A DNA stretch of 64,000 bases. It comes from CAZFOB01 sp964520325. Its GTDB lineage: Bacteria > Actinomycetota > JAICYB01. Below the pieces are notes generated by a model. It saw only the letters and a list, made by a program, of their open reading frames with translations. It ran no database searches and was not told where the DNA came from. The stretch covers positions 1-64,000 of the forward strand of contig CAZFOB010000012.1 of the NCBI GenBank assembly GCA_964520325.1, given 5' to 3'. The translations under genes were made by a program, and so were the position numbers. This document shows positions 42,906-51,863 of the stretch, piece after piece (the stretch's first letter is position 1; every line of letters starts with the position of its first letter).

Positions 42906-45698
42906 TTGCTGACCCTTTCCGGGTTCGAGATCACCTGGTCGTCCCTTGCTCTCGGGACGATCACCGGCATGACCTACGGCATCCTCGCCGTCGGCCTCAT
43001 CCTCATCTACCGCTCGAACAAGATCATCAACTTCGCGCACGGCGAGATAGGGGCGTTCTCCGCCGCGGTGTTCGGCGCGCTCGTCACCCAGGCCGAGCTC
43101 CACTACTGGCTCGCGTTCCCGGTCGCGATCGCGTTCGGCTCGGGTCTCGGCGCACTCACGGAGTTCGGGGCTGTGCGGCGACTGCGCAACGCACCCGCGG
43201 TGATGAGCGCGGTCGCAACACTTGCGCTGGCTGGGGTGCTCGTGACGTTCTCGACCGTCGTGAACATCGGCTCGAGCGCTGCTTACCAATTCCCGCAGCC
43301 GCGGTGGGCGCCCGAGTTCCGGATCGGCGGCCTTCTCGTGACGCAGGCGCATACCACGATGCTGATCGTCACGCCGTTCCTCGTGTTCGGGTTGGCCGTG
43401 TTCCTCCAACGCAGCCGATTCGGCATGGCGATCCGCGCCTCGGCGGCCAACCGCGACGCCGCGCGTCTTTCGGCTGTGCCCGTCGCGCAGATGTCGACGA
43501 TGGCATGGGCGATCGCCGGTGGAGTGTCCGCCTACACCGCGATCCTCATCTTCCCGACGCGAGGCTTCGTGAGTACCGAGGTGCTTGGACCGGCGCTGCT
43601 TCTCCGTGCGCTCACCGCCGCGGTGATCGCGCGGATGACGAGCCTGACCATCGGATTTGTCGCCGGCATCGGGATCGGGCTGCTCGAGCACTTGCTGCTG
43701 TGGAATTTCCCGCGCGGGGGCCTCATCAGCGCGGTCCTCTTCGTGATCATCCTCGTCGCGTTGTTGTTGCAGCGCCGCGAGCGCGGACGCGATGAGGAGC
43801 GCTCGAGCTGGTCCTCGGTGCAGCCGTGGGCTCCGCTTCCGGACGCCGCACGCAAGCTGTGGGCCATCCGCAACCTGGGCTGGATCCTCGGCGGCCTCAC
43901 CCTCGTCGTCGCCCTCGCCCTCCCCGTCTTCATCACGCACTCGCTTGCCGTGCTGCTTGTCGGGCTCGTCGCGTTCGCGTTGGTCGGACTTTCGATCGGC
44001 ATCACCACCGGTCTCGGAGGACAACTCTCCCTCGGGCAGTTCGCCGTGGCCGGTGTCGGCGCGACCGCGTCTTTCCTCGTCGGTACGCGCACCGGTGCTT
44101 TCGCGTTAGGGCTGCTGGCCGCCGGACTGGCCGGCTCGGCCATTTCATTGCTGATCGGGCTACCGGCGCTTCGGATCCGTTCGCTGATGCTCACCGTGAC
44201 GACGCTTGGGTTCGCGCTCGCCGCGCAGGACTGGTTCTTCCGTCAGGAATGGATGCTGGGCGCAGGTGTCGACCCCGGGCGCCCGATCCTCTTCGGCGTC
44301 GCGCTCGATTCCGGAAAGGCGTATTACGTTTTCGCGGTTGCGATCGTCGCGATCTGCACATGGCTCGCACGCAACGTGTGGAGCTCGGGTGTCGGACGCC
44401 GTTTGCGCGCCGTGCGTGACAACGAAGATGCAGCGCGGTCGTTCACGATCCCGGTAACGCGCCTCAAGCTTCAGGGGTTCCTGCTTGCGGGTTTCCTTGC
44501 CGGCGTCGGCGGCGCGGTATACGGACACGCGCTCTCGCAGATCTCGAGCACCACGTTCCTCATGGCCGCGAGCATCGACGTTGCGATGTTGTCGGTGGTC
44601 GGAGGTATCGGTGTGCTGGCCGGACCGATCGTCGGCGCGCTCTTCGTGATCGGTGTGCCGCTCCTTCCTCTGGACAACGCGGGACTCGCGGCGACCAAGC
44701 TTGGCCTCCTGCTCCTCGTCTTGTACTTCCCGGGGGGCGTGGCGGAGATGCTGCGTCCTGTACGCGATGCGGTTGTATCGCGACTCGCGCGCCGCGCTGG
44801 AGTTGCCTTGGAGGCCGCATCCGACGAGGACGTCGAGCGTCGGCCGATCTCTCTCGCCACGCTCGCGGCCGGACGTCTCGAGGCCGGTCGTCTCGAGGGA
44901 CCCGTTTCGACGGGCAACCTGCTCGAAGTGACCGGCGCCGTCAAGCACTACGGCGGCATCAGGGCAGTCAACGGTGTGACGCTTACCGTCGCTCGCGGTG
45001 AGATCGTCGGACTGATCGGTCCGAACGGCGCGGGGAAGACAACGCTCTTCGAGCTCATCGGCGGGTTCGTCCCTGCCGACGACGGGACGTTCGTCTTCGA
45101 CGGTCACGACGTTTCGCACATGGGGGCCGAAGCGCGCGGAAGGCTCGGTCTCATCCGTTCGTTCCAGGACGCTGCGCTGTTCCCGACGATGACCACGATC
45201 GAGGTCGTGATGCTCGCGATGGAGCGCACCGATCAGACGCGGCTTGCTCGGTCTCTGTTGGGGCTGCACCGTTCCGACCGCCGGAAGGAAGAGTCCGCGC
45301 GAGAGCACATCGCGTCGATGGGGCTGTGGGAGTACCGCGACAAGCAGGTCCGCGAGCTCTCGACCGGTACGCGCCGCATCGTCGAGATCGCGTCACTGCT
45401 CGTGTTGCGTCCGACGCTGTTGTTGCTGGACGAACCGTCGGCCGGTATCGCGCAGCGCGAGGTCGAGGCACTGCACGAGCTGCTCGATCGGATCCGACGG
45501 GAGCTCGGTCTCACACTCCTCGTGATCGAGCACGACGTCCCGATGATCATGGCTCTCTCCGATCGCATCATCGCGATGGACACGGGGAGCGTGATCGCCG
45601 ACGGTCCCCCAGCGGACGTCCGCGTGCATCCGGACGTCGTCCGCTCCTATCTCGGCGGCGACGTCACGACGATCCAGCGCTCTGGTGTGAAGGCGTGA
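42906..45698 (+). CDS. Fused Liv-type ABC transporter: permease-permease-ATPase
   Basis: A 930-residue triple fusion from TTG 42906, behind a GGAGG/GGGGAG region. Residues of about 1-295 are a LivH-like permease (TYGILAVGLILIYRSNKIINFAHGEIGAF). About 310-640 is a LivM-like permease (GLSIGITTGLGGQLSLGQFAVAGVGA). About 675-930 is a LivG-like ATPase with Walker A GPNGAGKTT (705-713), signature ELSTGTRR (818 onward; STG replaces SGG) and Walker B LLLLDEPSAG. It imports a branched-chain-type ligand delivered by the divergent lipoprotein receptor. The LivF-type ATPase is found two genes downstream in another fusion. Confidence 0.93.
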   Translation: MLTLSGFEITWSSLALGTITGMTYGILAVGLILIYRSNKIINFAHGEIGAFSAAVFGALVTQAELHYWLAFPVAIAFGSGLGALTEFGAVRRLRNAPAVMSAVATLALAGVLVTFSTVVNIGSSAAYQFPQPRWAPEFRIGGLLVTQAHTTMLIVTPFLVFGLAVFLQRSRFGMAIRASAANRDAARLSAVPVAQMSTMAWAIAGGVSAYTAILIFPTRGFVSTEVLGPALLLRALTAAVIARMTSLTIGFVAGIGIGLLEHLLLWNFPRGGLISAVLFVIILVALLLQRRERGRDEERSSWSSVQPWAPLPDAARKLWAIRNLGWILGGLTLVVALALPVFITHSLAVLLVGLVAFALVGLSIGITTGLGGQLSLGQFAVAGVGATASFLVGTRTGAFALGLLAAGLAGSAISLLIGLPALRIRSLMLTVTTLGFALAAQDWFFRQEWMLGAGVDPGRPILFGVALDSGKAYYVFAVAIVAICTWLARNVWSSGVGRRLRAVRDNEDAARSFTIPVTRLKLQGFLLAGFLAGVGGAVYGHALSQISSTTFLMAASIDVAMLSVVGGIGVLAGPIVGALFVIGVPLLPLDNAGLAATKLGLLLLVLYFPGGVAEMLRPVRDAVVSRLARRAGVALEAASDEDVERRPISLATLAAGRLEAGRLEGPVSTGNLLEVTGAVKHYGGIRAVNGVTLTVARGEIVGLIGPNGAGKTTLFELIGGFVPADDGTFVFDGHDVSHMGAEARGRLGLIRSFQDAALFPTMTTIEVVMLAMERTDQTRLARSLLGLHRSDRRKEESAREHIASMGLWEYRDKQVRELSTGTRRIVEIASLLVLRPTLLLLDEPSAGIAQREVEALHELLDRIRRELGLTLLVIEHDVPMIMALSDRIIAMDTGSVIADGPPADVRVHPDVVRSYLGGDVTTIQRSGVKA

Positions 45699-46222
45699 GG
45701 CGCGTGCTGTTGATCTGCGTGCTCTTGTTCGTTTCGTCGTGTCAGACGAGCGGCATGTCATTCACGCGCGACCCGAGTCTGCGGATCACGAGCCCGAGCT
45801 CGCGCGCGACGGTCGGCCTTCCCGTCGACATGCGATGGGATGCCTCGCGCGAGCTCGAATCTTCGATCGAGGACTCGGACGGCGAGCGGTACTTCGCCGT
45901 CTTCGTCGACCGGGCGCCGATCCGCGGCGGCAAGGACATCTCCGACTTGGTCGATCGGGAGTGCCGTCGCACGCCGGGCTGCGGCGACGAGTCGTGGTTC
46001 AACGATCGGGGTGTGTATTTCACGTCCGGCACCTCGGTGACGATCCGCGATGTCGACGACCTGCGCCACGATCGCAACCGCGAGGACCGCGATCTGCACC
46101 GCGCCACAGTCGTCGTGATGGAGCGAGCCGAAGACCCGGTGCTCGACACGCTCCACGACGGCACGAGGGACGGGGAAGGCGCGGTCTCGGTGCAGTTCTG
46201 GGTCGATCGGACGACGTCGTGA
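45695..46222 (+). CDS. Hypothetical lipoprotein in the Liv-type operon
   Basis: A 175-residue protein from GTG 45695, overlapping the previous stop (GTGA). The short signal RRVLLICVLLFVSSC ends in a lipobox-like VSSC. The mature part reads RITSPSSRATVGLPVDMRWDASRE, like the start of an immunoglobulin-like fold, and contains a small cysteine pair (RECRRTPGCGDE). No family recognised. Its stop overlaps the next gene's GTG by 4 nt, so it is a fully coupled member of the transporter operon and may assist ligand capture. Confidence 0.75.
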   Translation: MRRVLLICVLLFVSSCQTSGMSFTRDPSLRITSPSSRATVGLPVDMRWDASRELESSIEDSDGERYFAVFVDRAPIRGGKDISDLVDRECRRTPGCGDESWFNDRGVYFTSGTSVTIRDVDDLRHDRNREDRDLHRATVVVMERAEDPVLDTLHDGTRDGEGAVSVQFWVDRTTS

Positions 46223-48348
46223 GCGATCGCTTGGCAGCCGGACGCCGTGCGCTCGGGATCGGTGGATCCGATCCTGTTCCGCGGCTTCGCGACGGACTTC
46301 GGGGGAATCGGTACCCGCTCGTTGCGTTGTCGGGGATCGCGGCTGTCCACCAGCTGCAGCCCCTCGTCCTGCTCGCGCTCGGCTCCGAGATCGGGGACGT
46401 GACCGGAGGCGGTCCCGGCACGATCTCGTTCGCGGTCGCGTTTCACGCACTTGCCTATTACTTGGGCGCATTGCGGTTCGCCGTCGAGACCGAGTCGCGA
46501 CCGAACCGTGCGGAGATCGCCGCGCGGACGGCGTTCGCCTGGTCGTTCATCACGCTGATCACGGCCTTCGCCGCTTCAGGCAGTGCCATCGTTGCGGCGC
46601 TCGCGGCGGCTGGGTTCGTGCGCGGAGCCGTGTTCTCGATCCATCCGCCGCTGCTGATGGACAGCTACCCGACAGGGGTGCGCGGACGCGTCTTCGGCAT
46701 CTGGTGGGCAGCTCAAGCCTTCGGGATGGGCGCCGGGCTGATCGGGTTCGCGCTCGCGTACCGGATCTTCGACCTGAACTGGCGATCGGCGTTCCTCGTC
46801 GCCGGCATGGTGTCGTTCTTGCCCGTCCTCATCGCCGAGTGGTTGCGCGACCCGGGCTTCGGTGGACATGACGAGCGCGCCGTGCGCGAGACGGCAGCCG
46901 GTCCCGACGGTGCGGCGCCGCAGTCGCGTTCCTCGACGCTCGGGCTCGGGGAGATCATCAGGCGGCTGATGCTCGTCGCCGCATTCAAGCAGTCGCTCGT
47001 AGCGTTCGCGGTCCTCGGCGTCTTCGTAGTTCCGATGCAGTCCTTCGTGAGCGCGTACCTCGATCTGCGCTGGAACGTCTTCGCGGACCAGCGCGCGATC
47101 GTGCTCGGTGTCGTGTGGCTCAGCGCGGTCCCCGTCGTAGTTGTCGCGGGACGCATCATCGACCGGTCGTTTCGGAACGACCCCGGCGCGCCCTTGCGTT
47201 TCGCTGCACGCGCTCTTGGGGCCGGCGCGGTTCTCGTCGCGCTCGCCGTGAACGTCCCTTCCTACGCTCTGTGCTTGACGCTGCTCTCCGCCGGATACGC
47301 GGCACTCTGGGCCGCATATCCGGCTGCGTTCCTCTCGGTGCTTTCCGTCGTCCCGCCGCGGTATCGCGCACACGCCACCGCCCTGCTCGGCATCACGTCG
47401 ACGATCGTTGGCGGACTCGGCGGCCTCATCGTCTTCGGAGGACTCGATCGTCGCATCGGGTTGTCGGGCGCTGTGGTCGCGCTCCTCATCCCAGCGGCGG
47501 TGGGCGTACGGTTGTTCTCGAGGGCGTCGAAGGTGGTCTCGGAAGACCTCGACAAGTTCGTCGAGGAGACCTCGGAGGACGCGGTGCTGCGCGCAACGCT
47601 CGTGCGCGGCGGAACACTTCCGTTGTTGCGGTGTCACGGCATCGACTTCTCGTATGGGCAGCTCCAGGTGCTCTTCGGTGTCGACTTCTCGATCGCCGAG
47701 CAGGAGATGGTTGCCCTGCTCGGCACCAATGGCGCTGGGAAATCGACCCTCCTTCGTGTGATCTCGGGGCTCGGACTCCCGTCGCGTGGCACCGTCCATT
47801 ACCGTGGCGAGGACGTTTCCTTCTTGGACGCCGAGCGGCGCGTGCGTCTCGGCATCGTGCAGATCCCCGGCGGGCGTGCGGTGTTCGATCCGATGACGGT
47901 CGTCGAGAACATCAAGGTGTTCGGCTACGCCTTCGATCGTGACACGAAGACGATCGAGAAGGGGATGGAGGCTGCGTTCGAAGCCATGCCGCGCCTGTAC
48001 GAACGGCGCAATAGTCGTGCCCGAACGCTGTCGGGCGGGGAGCGACAGATGCTCGGCCTCGCGAAGGCGTTCGTGCTGAGGCCCCGGCTCTTACTGATCG
48101 ACGAACTCTCACTCGGGCTCGCGCCGCGCATCGTCAGCGAGCTGCTCGATACGGTGCGCGCGATCAACGCATCGGGAACCGCCGTTGTGCTCGTCGAGCA
48201 GTCGGTCAACGTTGCGCTGTCTGTCGTCGACCACGCGTATTTCATGGAGCGCGGCCAGATCCGCTTCGACGGATCGGCAACCGAGCTGCTGGAGCGGCCC
48301 GACCTCATCCGGTCGGTCTTCCTCGAAGGGGCCACCAAGGAACGGTAA
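46219..48348 (+). CDS. MFS-type transporter fused to a LivF-type ABC ATPase
   Basis: A 709-residue fusion from GTG 46219. The N-terminal 430 or so residues look like a 12-helix MFS permease, with FSIHPPLLMDSYPTGVRGRVFGIWW between helices. The C-terminal part (about 470-709) is an ABC ATPase with Walker A GTNGAGKST (502-510), signature LSGGERQ and Walker B LLIDELSLGLAP, most like LivF. It completes the ATPase pair of the fused importer two genes upstream. The MFS part could be a second transport path or an adaptor. MFS/LivF fusions are known in some Actinomycetota, but their function is poorly defined. Confidence 0.9.
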   Translation: MSDRLAAGRRALGIGGSDPVPRLRDGLRGNRYPLVALSGIAAVHQLQPLVLLALGSEIGDVTGGGPGTISFAVAFHALAYYLGALRFAVETESRPNRAEIAARTAFAWSFITLITAFAASGSAIVAALAAAGFVRGAVFSIHPPLLMDSYPTGVRGRVFGIWWAAQAFGMGAGLIGFALAYRIFDLNWRSAFLVAGMVSFLPVLIAEWLRDPGFGGHDERAVRETAAGPDGAAPQSRSSTLGLGEIIRRLMLVAAFKQSLVAFAVLGVFVVPMQSFVSAYLDLRWNVFADQRAIVLGVVWLSAVPVVVVAGRIIDRSFRNDPGAPLRFAARALGAGAVLVALAVNVPSYALCLTLLSAGYAALWAAYPAAFLSVLSVVPPRYRAHATALLGITSTIVGGLGGLIVFGGLDRRIGLSGAVVALLIPAAVGVRLFSRASKVVSEDLDKFVEETSEDAVLRATLVRGGTLPLLRCHGIDFSYGQLQVLFGVDFSIAEQEMVALLGTNGAGKSTLLRVISGLGLPSRGTVHYRGEDVSFLDAERRVRLGIVQIPGGRAVFDPMTVVENIKVFGYAFDRDTKTIEKGMEAAFEAMPRLYERRNSRARTLSGGERQMLGLAKAFVLRPRLLLIDELSLGLAPRIVSELLDTVRAINASGTAVVLVEQSVNVALSVVDHAYFMERGQIRFDGSATELLERPDLIRSVFLEGATKER

Positions 48349-48359
48349 GGTTGTCGGCC

Positions 48360-49142
48360 ATGAGCGAGCACATCCGGTACGAAGTCTCCGACGGCATCGG
48401 ACAGATCACCATCGACCGGCCCGAGAAGCGCAACGCGATGACGTACCTCATGCTCGCAGAGTTCATCGAGACCGTCCGGACGGCCGGCGCCGACGACGCG
48501 GCTCGGGTGCTCATCGTCACCGGGTCCGGTGGCGCCTTCTGCGCCGGGACCGACTTAGCCGACCTCAACACGATCCCCGGTGAGACGCGCGGCGTTCGCG
48601 GCGAGGCCGAGGACCACGATGTCTGGTGGCCGCTCGCGGCGTGCCCGAAGCCGGTGATCGCCGCGATCGACGGACCGGCCGTCGGCATGGGGGCCGAGTT
48701 CACCTCGCAATGCGACGTCCGTATCGCGTCGACGAACGCGCGGTTCGCGTGGAACTTCGTCCACAGAGGTCTCGTCCCGGACACCGGTGCGGGCACCTGG
48801 CTGCTGCCGCGCATCATCGGACTGCCGGTGGCTTTACGTCTCCTGTACTCCGGCGAGTTCATCGACGCCGAGCAAGCCCTCGCGCTTGGTTACGTCACCG
48901 CCGTCGTCGAACCGGACGATCTGCTCCCGAGGGCCCGCGAGATCGCGAACGTGTTCCTCGCCGGCTCGCCGCACTCCCAGAAGCTGATCAAGGATCTCGT
49001 CTACAACGGGATCTCACGCGACCTCGGAGAGCACATGCAGCACCACGTACGGGCGCTCACCGCCTGCTTCCGCTCCGAGGATCACAAGGAAGGTGTCGCC
49101 GCGTTCCTCGAGCGCCGCGAAGCGAAGTTCACCGGCCGCTAA
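48360..49142 (+). CDS. Enoyl-CoA hydratase/isomerase (crotonase family)
   Basis: A 260-residue crotonase from ATG 48360. TIDRPEKRNAMTY, the first oxyanion-hole segment GSGGAFCAGTDLADL and the second IDGPAVGMGAEFTSQCDVRIAS are clear; the C-terminus ends DHKEGVAAFLERREAKFTGR, almost the same as the crotonase at 27280-28059. It follows the Liv-type operon by 11 nt, linking the imported substrate to CoA-thioester metabolism (inference). Confidence 0.92.
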   Translation: MSEHIRYEVSDGIGQITIDRPEKRNAMTYLMLAEFIETVRTAGADDAARVLIVTGSGGAFCAGTDLADLNTIPGETRGVRGEAEDHDVWWPLAACPKPVIAAIDGPAVGMGAEFTSQCDVRIASTNARFAWNFVHRGLVPDTGAGTWLLPRIIGLPVALRLLYSGEFIDAEQALALGYVTAVVEPDDLLPRAREIANVFLAGSPHSQKLIKDLVYNGISRDLGEHMQHHVRALTACFRSEDHKEGVAAFLERREAKFTGR

Positions 49143-49206
49143 CTGAGACCGTTCGTTCCGTCGGCGACGACGTAGGGGTGTCGGGTTTGCCACATACCAT
49201 CCACCG

Positions 49207-50202
49207 GTGACGGACCAGCCGGCTCCCGCTATCTCTGTCCGCGACCTGACCATGACGTACCGCGCCCCGGTCCGTGAGCACGGGATCCGTGGATCTCTGC
49301 GCGCGCTCGTCAAGCGGACCTTCCGCGAGGTCGAGGCCGTTCGCAAAGTGACGTTCGACGTCGAGCACGGCGAGGTCATCGGCTTCATCGGGCCGAACGG
49401 CGCCGGCAAGACGTCGACGCTGAAGATGCTGTCCGGTGTTCTGCACCCGACGGGCGGCGACGCGCACGTCCTCGGACACACGCCGTGGCGTCGCGAAGGC
49501 GACTTCCTCCGGCAGATCGCGCTGATCCGCGGGAGCAAGCCCTTCGAGCTCTTCGGCGAGCTCACCGTGATGGACGTTCTTCGGTTCCAGCGACTCATCT
49601 ACGAGGTCCCGGAAGAGGACTTCCGGCGATACGTCGGCGAGCTGACGGATCTGCTCGAGCTCGAGCCGCTCAAGCGCCGGCAGGTCCGCGCCCTCTCGCT
49701 CGGCGAGCGGATGCGTGTCGGTTTCGCCAACGCGCTCGTGTACCGGCCACGGGTGCTGTTCCTGGACGAACCGACGATCGGACTTGACGTCACAGCAGCC
49801 GCGAACGTCCGCGCGTTCATCAAGGACTATTGCGCGACGACTGGTGCGACCGTCCTGCTCACATCTCACGCGATGAACGACGTCGAAACGCTGTGCAAAC
49901 GCATCGTGCTCATCGACGAAGGGACGCTGCGCTACGACGGTCCGTTGCAGCAGCTGGCCACGCGCCTCGCGCCGTGGAAGCTGTTGCGGGTAGCGGTGAC
50001 CGACGGCGGCTCGGTCGATTGGACGCAGTACGGCGAAGTCGTCGGATTCGACGACGGTCACGCGCAGATACGCGTCCCGCGTGACGCAGCCCCGGCGGTG
50101 ACGGCGCGGCTGCTCGCGGAGTTGCCCGTGCACGACCTGACCGTCGAGAACCCACCGCTCGAGTCGGTGATCGACCTGGTCTACCGCGAAGGGATCACGT
50201 GA
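49207..50202 (+). CDS. ABC-2 type exporter ATP-binding protein
   Basis: A 331-residue ATPase. Walker A is GPNGAGKTS, the signature is ALSLGERMRVGFA and Walker B is VLFLDEPTIGLD; a C-terminal regulatory domain follows. The N-terminal insertion RAPVREHGIRGSLRALVKRTFREVEAVRKV is typical of the subfamily paired with DUF990-type ABC-2 permeases. It powers export by the two membrane proteins that follow, with a 4-nt overlap to the first. The substrate is unknown. Confidence 0.93.
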   Translation: MTDQPAPAISVRDLTMTYRAPVREHGIRGSLRALVKRTFREVEAVRKVTFDVEHGEVIGFIGPNGAGKTSTLKMLSGVLHPTGGDAHVLGHTPWRREGDFLRQIALIRGSKPFELFGELTVMDVLRFQRLIYEVPEEDFRRYVGELTDLLELEPLKRRQVRALSLGERMRVGFANALVYRPRVLFLDEPTIGLDVTAAANVRAFIKDYCATTGATVLLTSHAMNDVETLCKRIVLIDEGTLRYDGPLQQLATRLAPWKLLRVAVTDGGSVDWTQYGEVVGFDDGHAQIRVPRDAAPAVTARLLAELPVHDLTVENPPLESVIDLVYREGIT

Positions 50203-50984
50203 GCGCGATCGCCGTCCGTCGGAATACGTTTCTGCTCGGCGGCTACGTGCGCCGGCATTTCCTCTCATGGACGGCCGGGTGGAGCTTCGCGATCACGATC
50301 TATCTGAGCAGGCTCGTGACACCGCTCATCGGACTTGCGCTCTGGACGAAGGCCATCCCCAACGATCCGAGTGTCGCGGCGTACTACGTCGCGATGATCT
50401 TCTGCGTGATGGCGACGGACTCGCCGGAGAACCACACGTTCGCCCAACGGGTCTACGACGGCGCCTTCACCGACGACCTCCTGCGTCCACATCCCGTCAC
50501 GATCTCAACGGTCGGCTTCAATATCGCGTTCAAAGCCTTCAACGTCCTCGGCGCGATCCCGATCGCGATCGTCGTCGGGCTGTTGACGGACGTGCGTCTG
50601 CTGCCGACGCGCGTCTTGCTCGCCGTCCCCGCCGTCATCCTCGGTTCGGCGATCGCGTTCGTCCTGATGTTCACGCTCGCGCAGTCGTCCTTCTGGACGC
50701 CGCGGGTGCACGCCGTGACCGCGATCGGACAGAGCATGATCTTCGTCCTCGGCGGGGGAGCGGCGCCGATCCCGTTCCTGCCCGAGGGGATGCGCGCGTG
50801 GTTGATCGCGCTCCCGTTCCGCGCGATCAACGGCTTCCCGTGCGAAGTGTTGTCGGGACTCGTGACCGGACGGGACATCGTCACGGGCTACCTGCTCCAA
50901 GTCGTGTGGCTCGCCGTGCTCGCGTTCGCATCGCGGCGGGTATGGCTGGCGGGCGTCCGCCGCTACGTCGCGGTGGGGGGCTAA
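50199..50984 (+). CDS. ABC-2 family permease (DUF990-like)
   Basis: A 261-residue integral membrane protein with about six hydrophobic segments, including FAITIYLSRLVTPLIGLALW and VGLLTDVRLLPTRVLLAVPAVILGSAIAFVLMFTLA. The pattern with QSSFWTPRVHAV followed by LPFRAINGFPCEVLSG is characteristic of ABC-2/DUF990 subunits. GTG 50199 overlaps the ATPase gene's stop. It forms the transmembrane channel together with the next gene. Confidence 0.88.
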   Translation: MSAIAVRRNTFLLGGYVRRHFLSWTAGWSFAITIYLSRLVTPLIGLALWTKAIPNDPSVAAYYVAMIFCVMATDSPENHTFAQRVYDGAFTDDLLRPHPVTISTVGFNIAFKAFNVLGAIPIAIVVGLLTDVRLLPTRVLLAVPAVILGSAIAFVLMFTLAQSSFWTPRVHAVTAIGQSMIFVLGGGAAPIPFLPEGMRAWLIALPFRAINGFPCEVLSGLVTGRDIVTGYLLQVVWLAVLAFASRRVWLAGVRRYVAVGG

Positions 50985-50987
50985 ACG

Positions 50988-51791
50988 TTGCGCATGCTTC
51001 GCCAAACTGTGCGGGTTTCGCGATTGCTCGGCGGGATCGCGTCGATCTCGCTTCAGCGCGACCTCGCGTACCGCTCCGAGATCTTCGTCCGCGTCGGGTT
51101 GAGCGTGCTCACCGCCTTCGGGACGATCGCGTCACTCGCGGCCGTGTACTCCCACGTCGAGCTCCTGGCCGGCTGGCGCTTCGGCGAAGCGGTGCTCGTG
51201 CTCGGGATGTTCATGATCGTGAATGGCCTGCTGCTCACGTTCATCGAGCCGAACCTCGAATGGTTCGCCGAGAAGCTTCGGACGGGGATGCTGGACGACG
51301 TCCTGCTCAAGCCCGTGCCGAGCATCTTCTTGACGTCCTTCGCAACGTCGCGTCCCTGGTCGCTCGTCGACGTGTTGATGGGTGTGGCGGTTGGGATGTT
51401 CGGCGTCGCGTCACTCGACGTGCCGATCACCGCAGGGGGTGTCTTCGGAAGCCTCGCGCTGGTCGGCGTCGGAGCGATCGCGGCGTGGGCCATCCGGCTG
51501 GCGTGCGCGACGGCGTCCTTCTGGGCCCCCGGTCTCGAGCTGTCCGTGTTCTGGTACGCGCCGTGGACGCTCGGGCGCTATCCCGTCGACGCTTACGGGA
51601 AGATCGCGCGGACGGCACTCACGTACGTGCTTCCGGTCGCCTTCGTGTCAACGTTCCCGGCGCGCGCGCTGACACGCGGAACGAGCGCGGCGTTGCTGTT
51701 CGGCGGACTGGCGACTGCGGTGATCGCGTCGGCCGCCGTCGGCCTGCTGTGGCGCTTCGCCCTCCGGCGCTACACGAGTGCAACCAGCTGA
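50988..51791 (+). CDS. ABC-2 family permease (DUF990-like), second subunit
   Basis: A 267-residue membrane protein from TTG 50988, or ATG 50994. Hydrophobic helices and the motif FIEPNLEWFAEKLRTGMLDDVLLKPVPSIF match the second permease of this ABC-2 subfamily, and ATASFWAPGLELSVFWYAPWTLGRYPVDAY is typical near the end. It lies 3 nt after the first permease, completing a three-gene exporter. Confidence 0.88.
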   Translation: MRMLRQTVRVSRLLGGIASISLQRDLAYRSEIFVRVGLSVLTAFGTIASLAAVYSHVELLAGWRFGEAVLVLGMFMIVNGLLLTFIEPNLEWFAEKLRTGMLDDVLLKPVPSIFLTSFATSRPWSLVDVLMGVAVGMFGVASLDVPITAGGVFGSLALVGVGAIAAWAIRLACATASFWAPGLELSVFWYAPWTLGRYPVDAYGKIARTALTYVLPVAFVSTFPARALTRGTSAALLFGGLATAVIASAAVGLLWRFALRRYTSATS

Positions 51792-51863
51792 CGCGTCCGG
51801 CAAATATGGCGTGCCGGTTATCGTCGGTTAACATCGAAGGCAACCGCCGAAAAGGGGAGGCGC

